Assembly: GCA_964361105.1 (NCBI GenBank) | Contig: CAYHZG010000032.1 | Location: 1 to 5,439 of the forward strand | Origin: CAYHZG01 sp964361105 | GTDB lineage: Bacteria; Patescibacteriota; Minisyncoccia; 2-02-FULL-40-12 | Direction of reading: 5' to 3' | DNA length: 5,439 nt | In this document: one piece after another, positions 1 through 5,078 of the stretch | Numbering within the stretch: the stretch's first letter is position 1 | Layout of the letters: every line of letters begins with the position of its first letter | Program-made: the position numbers and the translations under genes | The notes under the pieces: generated by a model | Seen by the model: the letters and a program-made list of their open reading frames with translations, nothing else | The model's database searches: none | Told to the model about the DNA's origin: nothing

Positions 1-118
1 AAATAACTTTATCCATCAGGCCGTCTGAAGCAAGATAAATATCAGCATCCTGCGCCCCAGTCGCGACTATTAAAACATTTTCTTTTTCAAACTGTGGAAA
101 TTTTGATGGAATTTTCAT
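1..118 (-). CDS. Partial CDS, N-terminal 39 residues of an unidentified protein (possibly eRF1-like/host-attachment type)
   Basis: The ATG lies at 118-116 and the frame stays open to the left edge, so only the first 39 residues are visible; they begin MKIPSKFPQF. After a charged lead comes a hydrophobic strand (VLIVATG, residues 15-21) and then ADIYLASDGLMDKV (25-38). This strand, turn, strand and acidic-glycine pattern resembles the opening of bacterial eRF1-like (baeRF/host-attachment) proteins, where a beta strand is followed by a second strand ending in DG. That likeness is from memory and weak, so the function should be treated as unknown. No Shine-Dalgarno sequence is seen. The ATG is 15 nt after the HAD stop codon on the same strand, which suggests co-transcription as the last visible gene of the leftward run. 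Confidence 0.6.
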   Translation of the reverse strand, partial: MKIPSKFPQFEKENVLIVATGAQDADIYLASDGLMDKVI

Positions 119-133
119 ACTTTAATAATTTGT

Positions 134-760
134 TTATTGACGATTCGCATTTATAATTGTGTCTAAATCTTTAATAAATTTATCATTATCGGGATAGATA
201 TAAGTAATAGTTTTCATTCCGATTTGTTCAGCACCAATAATATGATTTTCTTTATCATCCACGAATACCGCTTCATATGGCTGAACCGATGTTTTGGAAA
301 GAGCTAGATAGTAAAACCTTGGGTCTGGCTTCTTCAAATGTTCATTACAGGATAGAACAGCATAATCAAAATTAGAGTACAAATTTAGTTTGTTATCAAC
401 AATAAGACGAGATGGGGTTAAATTAGTTAGTGTTCCTACTGGATAATTCTTTCTCAATTTTCTAATTATCTCTATTAATTCATAATTTATCTCTGTATTT
501 TTAAGAGCTTCTTCTATCCATATCTTTTCATAATCTAAATCTGCCCTACCCCCGGCCCCTCTTATATCTTTCCAAAATTCTTCCAAAGTTATCTTACCCA
601 AAACTAAATCTTCCACTTTTCCTCCTTCTTCTGGAGGTTTATGATAGTTAATTACGAATTCCGGAGATACTCCTACTCGCAAGGCAAAGTCTGAATAGAT
701 TTTTTGAAAGTTTCTTTTAGTTACGACATTACCTATATCAAAGATAATTGTTTTAATCAT
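134..760 (-). CDS. HAD-superfamily hydrolase (subfamily IA, YihX-like), probable small-molecule phosphatase
   Basis: This is a soluble 208-residue protein, a usual length for subfamily IA HAD phosphatases, with all four HAD motifs. Motif I is FDIGNVV (7-13), with D8 as the likely nucleophile. The second motif I Asp is replaced by G10, as in the DLGNV-type enzymes related to YihX and the epoxide-hydrolase N-terminal domain. Motif II is TLTN (T112 at 110-113 region), motif III is the Lys of KKPDP (143-147), and motif IV is VFVDDKENH (166-173) with D168 and D169 for Mg2+. Residues about 17-90 form the helical cap that sets the substrate, which cannot be inferred. The start at 760 is chosen because motif I begins six residues in. 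A longer frame reaches 880, but its extra 40 residues lie entirely in repeat sequence. No strong Shine-Dalgarno is present, only an A-rich stretch before the ATG. It is more AT-rich than dnaX. It is probably transcribed with the partial gene to its left. Confidence 0.9.
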   Translation of the reverse strand: MIKTIIFDIGNVVTKRNFQKIYSDFALRVGVSPEFVINYHKPPEEGGKVEDLVLGKITLEEFWKDIRGAGGRADLDYEKIWIEEALKNTEINYELIEIIRKLRKNYPVGTLTNLTPSRLIVDNKLNLYSNFDYAVLSCNEHLKKPDPRFYYLALSKTSVQPYEAVFVDDKENHIIGAEQIGMKTITYIYPDNDKFIKDLDTIINANRQ

Positions 761-871
761 TTTTTTCTTTGGGCCTCGCCGGTGCGAGCTTAGCGAGCAA
801 CGGAATCTGAATATAATTTGGGATGGCGAAGGGTATAGCCGTTGAGGAAGTTCTGGAGACCGAGTAGCATG

Positions 872-934
872 GTAAGTCAAGATTGTTCGAACCAGGCACT
901 TTTTCTGAAAAGTGCCTGGGAGTCTTGACTTTAC
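872..934. repeat. Two-tier hairpin (long inverted repeat) inside the intergenic element
   Basis: The inner stem is a perfect 12 bp, CCAGGCACTTTT (892-903) against AAAAGTGCCTGG (908-919), closed by the tetraloop TCTG (904-907). The outer stem pairs 872-882 (GTAAGTCAAGA) with 923-934 (TCTTGACTTTAC), with one bulged T. The asymmetric internal loop (883-891 and 920-922) includes part of an 8-bp palindrome, GTTCGAAC (885-892). No T-run follows on either strand, so this is not a classic intrinsic terminator. It could still slow transcription, protect the mRNA end or bind a protein. The fold is seen directly; any role is inferred. Confidence 0.8.
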
Positions 935-953
935 GAGGTCGTAAGTACAGTGA

Positions 954-974
954 GCGAAACTCGCTGGGTTTCGC
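954..974. repeat. Small hairpin within the intergenic element
   Basis: A perfect 7-bp stem pairs GCGAAAC (954-960) with GTTTCGC (968-974) around a 7-nt loop. An alternative, shorter pairing AGCGA (953-957) with TCGCT (961-965) competes with it. It lies just downstream of the dnaX stop in the direction of dnaX transcription, so it would be in the dnaX 3' untranslated region. Confidence 0.55.
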
Positions 975-1002
975 GAACGGTTCCGAAATGGCTATACCCG
1001 AG

Positions 1003-2094
1003 CTACTCCCCAAAGTATTCAATCACTGCCAATTCAAGCGGTAACTGCTGAATCGGCGAAATCCTCATTTCTTCTTTTGCTCTCATAAAAATCTTTACCA
1101 ACCGGATTATCTGGTCTTTAGTTAAAACTTTGGCCTGACTCGAAATCAACCTTACCTCTTCCTGATTATACCCCGCAAAACTGACAAAAGTCGCCGGATT
1201 CAAATTTGAGATTAAAAGCTTTCTTAAATAATCAATGAATGACTTTGAAAACTCGTCTAAATCAACCCCGGATTCATAAAGATTATTCACAAAATTTATT
1301 GCCTCCACTTTTTTATTTAAAATAAATAACCCGGTGAAATCGTAAAAGGCCTTAAGCGGAATAAAACCTAAAACATCCTGGGTTTCGGCTAAAGTTATTT
1401 TTTTATCGCCAAAGCTTATCAATTTCGCTAAATTACTTTCGGCGTCTCGCAAAGAACCGTGCCCTGATAAAGCCACTACTCTTAAGGCCTCGTCGTCAAT
1501 ATTCAGTTTTTCAGCTTTAGCTACTTTATTAAGTTTTTCCAGAATTTGGCTTTGGGTCAGGTTACGGAAAGAAAACTGTTGAGTGCGGCTAGACACCGTT
1601 TCCGGAATTTTTTGCGGCTCGGTCGAAGCTAAGATAAAAATAGCATGGTTTGGCGGTTCTTCAAGGGTTTTTAATAAAGCATTAAAAGCGTCTTTGGTTA
1701 GTTGATGGACCTCGTCAATTATATAAACTTTATAGCGGCTATGAGTCGGCCCAAATCTGACTGATTCTCTTAAATCCCTAATTTCATCTATCCCCCTGTT
1801 TGAAGCCGCGTCTATTTCAATCAAGTCAAGATTCCGGCCTTCATTGAATTCCTGGCAAACATAGCAAGAATTGCAAGGTTCTTTTCCGTCCACTCCTTTT
1901 TCCTCACAATTCAATGTTTTGGCCAAAAGCCGGGCCATGGTCGTTTTCCCGGTCCCCCGAGGCCCGATAAATAGATAAGCGTGACTGGTTTTATCAAGCT
2001 CTAAAGCCCCTTGAAGCGATTTCACCACATGCTCCTGCCCGACGACTTCACTAAATTTTTTAGGTCGATACTTACGGTATAAAGCTAATTCCAT
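1003..2094 (-). CDS. dnaX: DNA polymerase III subunit gamma/tau (DnaX), short gamma-only form
   Basis: This is the ATP-driven motor subunit of the clamp loader, which opens and loads the beta sliding clamp onto primed DNA in the cytoplasm. The opening YRKYRPKKFSEVVGQEHV (6-23) is the DnaX signature. It is followed by Walker A GPRGTGKT (44-51), a zinc-knuckle with C63, C74, C77 and C80, Walker B YIIDEVH (124-130), sensor 1 LASTEP (155-160), and sensor 2 GSLRDAES (213-220). The arginine-finger motif, usually SRC, is SRT here (169-171). Residues about 240-363 form the helical collar (domain III), ending LPLELAVIEYFGE. At 363 residues it lacks the tau domains IV and V that contact DnaB and the polymerase alpha subunit in E. 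coli, where tau has 643 residues. The ATG start directly precedes the conserved YRKYRP block. The gap to the upstream gtrA-like gene is 23 nt with no Shine-Dalgarno. The TAG stop lies within or at the edge of the palindromic element. Confidence 0.97.
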   Translation of the reverse strand: MELALYRKYRPKKFSEVVGQEHVVKSLQGALELDKTSHAYLFIGPRGTGKTTMARLLAKTLNCEEKGVDGKEPCNSCYVCQEFNEGRNLDLIEIDAASNRGIDEIRDLRESVRFGPTHSRYKVYIIDEVHQLTKDAFNALLKTLEEPPNHAIFILASTEPQKIPETVSSRTQQFSFRNLTQSQILEKLNKVAKAEKLNIDDEALRVVALSGHGSLRDAESNLAKLISFGDKKITLAETQDVLGFIPLKAFYDFTGLFILNKKVEAINFVNNLYESGVDLDEFSKSFIDYLRKLLISNLNPATFVSFAGYNQEEVRLISSQAKVLTKDQIIRLVKIFMRAKEEMRISPIQQLPLELAVIEYFGE

Positions 2095-2117
2095 TGAGTA
2101 TCATACTATCAGAGTTT

Positions 2118-2726
2118 TTATGTTTTTTTAAATACCGCCGTCCGGAAACCGATAAAACTGACTATCAAAGCCACGGCTGAACCGACTACGGCGCCAATAT
2201 TAGCCCAGGCTTCCCTCGCAAGCCCAAATTGAGGGCCGATAATATTAACCACCACCGAAGCGGCAACAACATTGACTAAAACAGCAACTATAGTAATACC
2301 AAAAAATTTGAAAAATTCCTGGCCGCTGACCCCGCTTCGCCCTGCCTCAAAAGCCCAGTACTTATTCCAAAAATAACTATGAATGGCGGCTATAAAAAAA
2401 GAGATTCCTTTAAAAACCGAAAATAAAATTCCGGCTGATGCGCCAGAATAAAAAATCAATAAATTTAAAATGCCGAAATCAACCGCCGCATTGGTGAAAC
2501 CGATGGCCGCGAATTTTCCAAACTGATTGAAAAAGCTGAACCATCTACCTAAAAAATACCCAAGATTAACGCCTAAAATCCAAAAAACTGGAATAAGGGC
2601 CATCAGCCAAGCATAAAAAAATTCTTTAAATAGAGGAGTATTTAAAAAAACCAGTATTTTCCAAATGATAAAGCCGGTGTAAAAACCGGTAATCAAACTG
2701 GAAATTAAATCCTTTTTAGTAAACAA
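2118..2726 (-). CDS. GtrA-like polyprenyl-phosphate-sugar translocase family membrane protein
   Basis: This 202-residue, almost wholly hydrophobic protein has about six membrane helices (roughly 8-28, 36-60, 70-94, 99-118, 138-163 and 174-196). Residues 68-200 match the four-helix GtrA/DPMS-like domain: FGKFAAIGFTNAAVDFG (69-85), the HSYFWNKYWAFE turn (116-127), EFFKF (137-141) and a final helix followed by RTAVFKK. Family members are thought to flip undecaprenyl- or dolichyl-phosphate-linked sugars for glycan or O-antigen modification. The two extra N-terminal helices are unlike the roughly 130-residue minimal family. The start is TTG at 2726-2724. An in-frame TAA lies just upstream and the next ATG is at codon 42, which would remove the first helix. 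The start overlaps the end of the upstream gene by 11 nt, and no Shine-Dalgarno is visible, so re-initiation by terminating ribosomes is likely. The sugar is unknown, but GT-C enzymes encoded nearby would be natural users of a lipid-linked sugar. Confidence 0.85.
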   Translation of the reverse strand: MFTKKDLISSLITGFYTGFIIWKILVFLNTPLFKEFFYAWLMALIPVFWILGVNLGYFLGRWFSFFNQFGKFAAIGFTNAAVDFGILNLLIFYSGASAGILFSVFKGISFFIAAIHSYFWNKYWAFEAGRSGVSGQEFFKFFGITIVAVLVNVVAASVVVNIIGPQFGLAREAWANIGAVVGSAVALIVSFIGFRTAVFKKT

Positions 2727-3444
2727 ATTTATTAATTAAGAAATTTTTTAAATGCTGAAACGAAATTTTAACCCTTTCACTATTCTCAAAAATTCTTGAA
2801 AAAAAGTCAAAGACAAGACGCCTATTCGATCTATTTTTGATTTTTTTAAAATTCAAGATTTTTCTGGCCCGGTCTTTGGAATCAGCCCAAGCCAGAACCC
2901 GGACATTTGACTCAAAATGACTTTTCCCATCATGGACCCCGTGCGAAGCAGAGGCACGCTGCGAGCCCTCGCGGCTTCGTTCGGGGTGAATGTGCCTGGC
3001 TAAAATCTGCAAAGCCACGCCTTCATCTTCATGAAGCTTTAATTCGCCGAATTTAAGATAGGGCTCTCTTTGATGAAGGCAGGCCACGGCGTAGTGTTTA
3101 TTTATAGGCAAAATATCTTTTTCAACTTTTGAAACATGAATATCCTTATTTAAAATTTCTTCGTATTTTTTCGGAATGGCCACATAATATTCGATTTTTC
3201 CACCCGTAATTACTTTTTCCAAACTAATATATGGGTCGCCATACAAAAACCGGTTCCAGCCTTCAAGATGCATATTCCTGAAAATGTTTAAGAGGTCTGA
3301 CTCTTCGGTAAAACCATTGACTGACTTAATTGAAAAAAATGACATATTAATCGCCCTGGCCCTTCTTTCAGTTGTCTTATTATGAGAAAATAAAACCCAG
3401 AGAATAAAAATCAACAGAAACGCTATCAATATGATTTCAAACAT
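2716..3444 (-). CDS. Membrane-anchored DUF8128-like protein (resembles the N-terminal region of CPR VirB4/TraG-like proteins)
   Basis: This 242-residue protein has one N-terminal membrane helix (2-19) followed by a soluble domain. Three blocks recall the region N-terminal to the ATPase in CPR type IV secretion-like proteins: an SFFSIKS strand and ISLEKVITGGKIEYYVAIPKKY (73-94); EDEGVALQILARH (139-151), like the usual GEGAALQILLRP; and NVRVLAWADSKDRARKIL (180-197), with a tail containing FDFFSRIF (212-219). These matches are from memory, with no search run. No Walker motif follows. The frame stops just where the ATPase part would begin, so it is either a stand-alone membrane protein or a truncated relic. 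Residues 153-170 are encoded by a GC-rich hairpin that looks inserted in frame. The ATG at 3444 is chosen because it directly precedes the helix. A frame from 3513 adds 23 residues encoded by palindromic intergenic DNA. It is first in the leftward run and overlaps the gtrA-like gene by 11 nt. Confidence 0.65.
   Translation of the reverse strand: MFEIILIAFLLIFILWVLFSHNKTTERRARAINMSFFSIKSVNGFTEESDLLNIFRNMHLEGWNRFLYGDPYISLEKVITGGKIEYYVAIPKKYEEILNKDIHVSKVEKDILPINKHYAVACLHQREPYLKFGELKLHEDEGVALQILARHIHPERSREGSQRASASHGVHDGKSHFESNVRVLAWADSKDRARKILNFKKIKNRSNRRLVFDFFSRIFENSERVKISFQHLKNFLINKFVY
2937..2986. repeat. GC-rich hairpin repeat read in frame inside the DUF8128-like gene
   Basis: The arms are CCCCGTGCGAAGC (2937-2949) and GCTTCGTTCGGGG (2974-2986), which pair at 11 of 13 positions. 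The interior contains another short stem, GCGAG (2961-2965) with CTCGC (2968-2972). The stretch is far richer in G and C than the surrounding gene and encodes the low-complexity peptide HPERSREGSQRASASHGV (residues 153-170 of the protein). Such ERSRE-type peptides are typical of translated intergenic palindromes, not conserved protein sequence. I infer insertion of a repeat unit that kept the reading frame. The insertion itself is unproven without an uninterrupted homologue. Confidence 0.6.
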
Positions 3445-3447
3445 TAT

Positions 3448-3453
3448 ATTATA
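3448..3453 (-). promoter_or_regulatory. Possible -10 box (TATAAT) for the leftward genes
   Basis: The minus strand reads TATAAT three bases before the ATG at 3444. That is a perfect -10 consensus, but it sits too close to the start codon for even a standard leaderless transcript, and no clear -35 box is found at the expected distance. In such AT-rich DNA it may be chance. It directly abuts the 19-bp palindrome. Confidence 0.25.
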
Positions 3454-3472
3454 AATATTGCCAGGCAATATT
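3454..3472. promoter_or_regulatory. Perfect 19-bp palindrome, operator-like, in the divergent intergenic region
   Basis: AATATTGCC (3454-3462), a central A (3463) and GGCAATATT (3464-3472) form a perfect 9-1-9 palindrome. It ends 9 nt upstream of the ATG of the leftward DUF8128-like gene, next to a TATAAT hexamer, and about 70 nt before the rightward glycosyltransferase start. The position and symmetry suit a binding site for a dimeric repressor, though an RNA hairpin near the leftward start is also possible. No regulator gene is present in the window. Confidence 0.5.
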
Positions 3473-3484
3473 AGAATTTGGTTC

Positions 3485-3523
3485 GCTCGCCCACACTGAA
3501 AGTAAACTTTCATGCGGGCTCGC
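3485..3523. repeat. Second inverted repeat in the divergent intergenic region
   Basis: The core is a perfect 7-2-7 palindrome, TGAAAGT (3497-3503), AA, ACTTTCA (3506-3512). The pairing continues imperfectly outward, GCCCACAC (3489-3496) against TGCGGGC (3513-3519), with one bulge and one mismatch. Direct copies of GCTCGC bracket it (3485-3490 and 3518-3523). It is GC-rich at its edges, like the other palindromic elements here. It may be a repeat-family unit, an operator, or both. Confidence 0.5.
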
Positions 3524-3542
3524 TGCCAAATTTAAATATACC

Positions 3543-5078
3543 ATGTCAGATGGGAAAGAAAAATGGATTATAATTGCGATTCTGATTATTGCTTTTATTT
3601 TCCGGTTTCAGCATATAATGAGCGTTCCGCCCGGGCTTTATCCGGACGAAGCTATTAACGGAAATAACGCTCTTACTGCTTTAGAAACCGGGGATTATAA
3701 AATCTTTTATCCCGAAAATAATGGCCGCGAAGGACTTTTCATAAATTTAATTGCTTTATCTCTTAAAATATTTGGGCCGGAAATTTGGGCTATCCGTATT
3801 GTCTCCGCGATTATCGGCGTCTTAACGGTTTTAGGCCTTTACTTATTGGTTCGGCTTTTGTTCAACTGGCAAATCGCCTCAATCGCGAGTTTCTACTTAG
3901 CTACTTCTTTCTGGCATGTGAATTTTTCACGTATCGGCTTCAGGGCCATATTGGTCCCGTTTTTGATGGTTTGGGGCTTTTACTTTTTATGGCGCGGTTT
4001 GAGAAATTTTAAATTCAGTGATTTTGCCTTAAGTGGAATATTTTTCGGACTTGGATTCCACACCTATATTGCTTTCCGTTTTGTTCCGTTAATAATTATT
4101 TTGGGTTTTTGGGCTTATTGGCAAAGAATTAAAAAAGATTACAGCCACGAGAAATATATCCATTTAAGAAACGAATTCTTACGCCGGTTTGCCTTGTTTT
4201 TCCTGGCATCGTTTTTAGTCGCTTTACCAATCCTATTTTATTTCTGGCAAAATCCCCAGGATTTTATTGGCCGGGGTGGGCAAGTGTCTATATTTGAAGC
4301 CCAAGAACCGCTAAAAGAATTCATAAAAAGTTTAGGCCTGACTCTAGCTTCATTTAATTTTATTGGCGATTTTAATTGGCGGCATAATTTTGCCGGTTCG
4401 CCGCTTCTTTTTTGGCCGGTTGGCGTATTTTTTGTAATCGGTTTTCTGAAAAGTACTGCCAAAATGTTTAAAAAGAAAAGGGGGCACGGCCATCCGGCTA
4501 CTTTGCATGTTTTGCTTTTAGGGTGGTTTTTTATAATGCTTCTGCCTTCTGCCTTGACCTGGGAAGGAATCCCCCATGCTCTTCGCTCAATTGGCGCTCT
4601 GCCGGCAATCATGATTTTTGCGGCCGAAGGAACCTGGTGGTTTTTTGAAACTTTAATTCATTGGTACCGAGAAAAAGACATTCACCCCCTTGAGCATCCT
4701 TACAAAAAAGAAACAGAAGCCCGATTGATTGTTGGGACGGCCTTAATAATTTTATTAGCCGCAATCGGCTTCGCGGAATATGATAAGTATTTTAATAAAT
4801 GGTCAAAAAGGCCGGAAGTCCAAGATGCCTTTTCAGCTGATTTTGTTGAATTAGGCAGACAAATAAACCGATTGCCAAGGAATTTATCAAAATACGTTCT
4901 AGTTAATGCTTCAGGTGCTTTAGTTAATGGTGTTCCGGTGCCAACCCAGACAGTCATGTTTATAACGAAAACCTACACCAAAGAAAAACAGAAAGAAAAA
5001 AATGTGTTTTATATCTTGCCTGGCCAAGAGAAATTAATTACTGAAAGAAATGCATTGGTTTTACCTCTAATTAAATGA
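3543..5078 (+). CDS. GT-C fold membrane glycosyltransferase (PMT/ArnT-like, GT39/GT83-type)
   Basis: This 511-residue polytopic membrane protein has roughly ten or eleven helices (about 8-24, 82-105, 110-128, 133-151, 160-177, 180-194, 213-235, 286-303, 321-338, 345-368 and 394-413). The first outer loop (25-80) carries PPGLYPDEA (29-37), whose D35-E36 is the expected catalytic/metal-binding acidic motif of GT-C enzymes that take sugar from a polyprenyl-phosphate donor. FGLGFHTYIAFRFVPL (168-183) and GIPHALRSIGALP (342-354) are further family-style blocks. The C-terminal 100 residues after the last helix form a small soluble domain, probably extracytoplasmic. Acceptor and sugar are unknown; envelope glycan or protein glycosylation is inferred. 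The start at 3543 leaves a short charged N-terminus before helix 1, with no Shine-Dalgarno, preceded by AT-rich TTTAAATATA. It diverges from the leftward genes, and its TGA overlaps the next ATG (ATGA). Confidence 0.88.
   Translation: MSDGKEKWIIIAILIIAFIFRFQHIMSVPPGLYPDEAINGNNALTALETGDYKIFYPENNGREGLFINLIALSLKIFGPEIWAIRIVSAIIGVLTVLGLYLLVRLLFNWQIASIASFYLATSFWHVNFSRIGFRAILVPFLMVWGFYFLWRGLRNFKFSDFALSGIFFGLGFHTYIAFRFVPLIIILGFWAYWQRIKKDYSHEKYIHLRNEFLRRFALFFLASFLVALPILFYFWQNPQDFIGRGGQVSIFEAQEPLKEFIKSLGLTLASFNFIGDFNWRHNFAGSPLLFWPVGVFFVIGFLKSTAKMFKKKRGHGHPATLHVLLLGWFFIMLLPSALTWEGIPHALRSIGALPAIMIFAAEGTWWFFETLIHWYREKDIHPLEHPYKKETEARLIVGTALIILLAAIGFAEYDKYFNKWSKRPEVQDAFSADFVELGRQINRLPRNLSKYVLVNASGALVNGVPVPTQTVMFITKTYTKEKQKEKNVFYILPGQEKLITERNALVLPLIK

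Larger units (their letters stand above)
831..999. repeat. Structured intergenic palindromic element between dnaX and the HAD gene
   Basis: This accounts for most of the 242-nt gap between dnaX and the HAD gene. It is bounded by a perfect 10-bp inverted repeat, GGGTATAGCC at 831-840 and GGCTATACCC at 990-999, extendable by about three pairs including one G-T. Inside are a two-tier hairpin (872-934) and a smaller hairpin (954-974). The sequence is more GC-rich than the adjacent HAD gene and has no convincing ORF. Flanking sequence at 772-800 is also GC-rich and has two direct copies of GCGAGC (784-789 and 793-798). Boundaries are approximate, and similar sequence continues over the dnaX stop to about 1010. 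I infer a dispersed, non-autonomous palindromic repeat (REP/MITE-like). Copies elsewhere in the genome cannot be seen from this window. Confidence 0.6.

Noticed and set aside
761..880. Longer HAD protein starting at 880
   Set aside because: The HAD nucleophile motif begins six residues after the ATG at 760, and the added 40 residues come from repeat DNA.
892..919. Intrinsic terminator for dnaX
   Set aside because: The stem is strong but no U-tract follows on either strand. Pausing or mRNA protection remains possible.
862..1010. tRNA-like gene (GTTCGAAC resembling a T-loop, minus-strand AGTAGCTCGGG resembling a D-arm)
   Set aside because: No acceptor stem or anticodon arm can be drawn at tRNA spacing, and GTTCGAAC is just an 8-bp palindrome beside the hairpin.
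753..1022. 89-codon and 40-codon reading frames across the dnaX-HAD gap
   Set aside because: They are encoded by hairpin sequence on opposite arms, overlap each other's structure and show no domain-like composition. They are treated as chance translation of the repeat element.
1003..2094. Programmed frameshift producing tau and gamma from dnaX
   Set aside because: The zero frame already ends after domain III, and the sequence past the stop is palindromic repeat, not tau-domain coding sequence.
3445..3513. Longer start (ATG at 3513) for the DUF8128-like gene
   Set aside because: The extra 23 residues are encoded by the two intergenic palindromes and would put a non-signal-like tail before the membrane helix.
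4238..4957. Minus-strand frames of 124 and 85 codons opposite the first GT-C gene
   Set aside because: They are shadows of a well-supported plus-strand membrane protein and have no domain-like features.
5071..5078. Alternative genetic code (TGA as glycine) as in Gracilibacteria
   Set aside because: TGA ends the GT-C gene exactly at an ATGA junction with the next start, and no gene contains an internal TGA.
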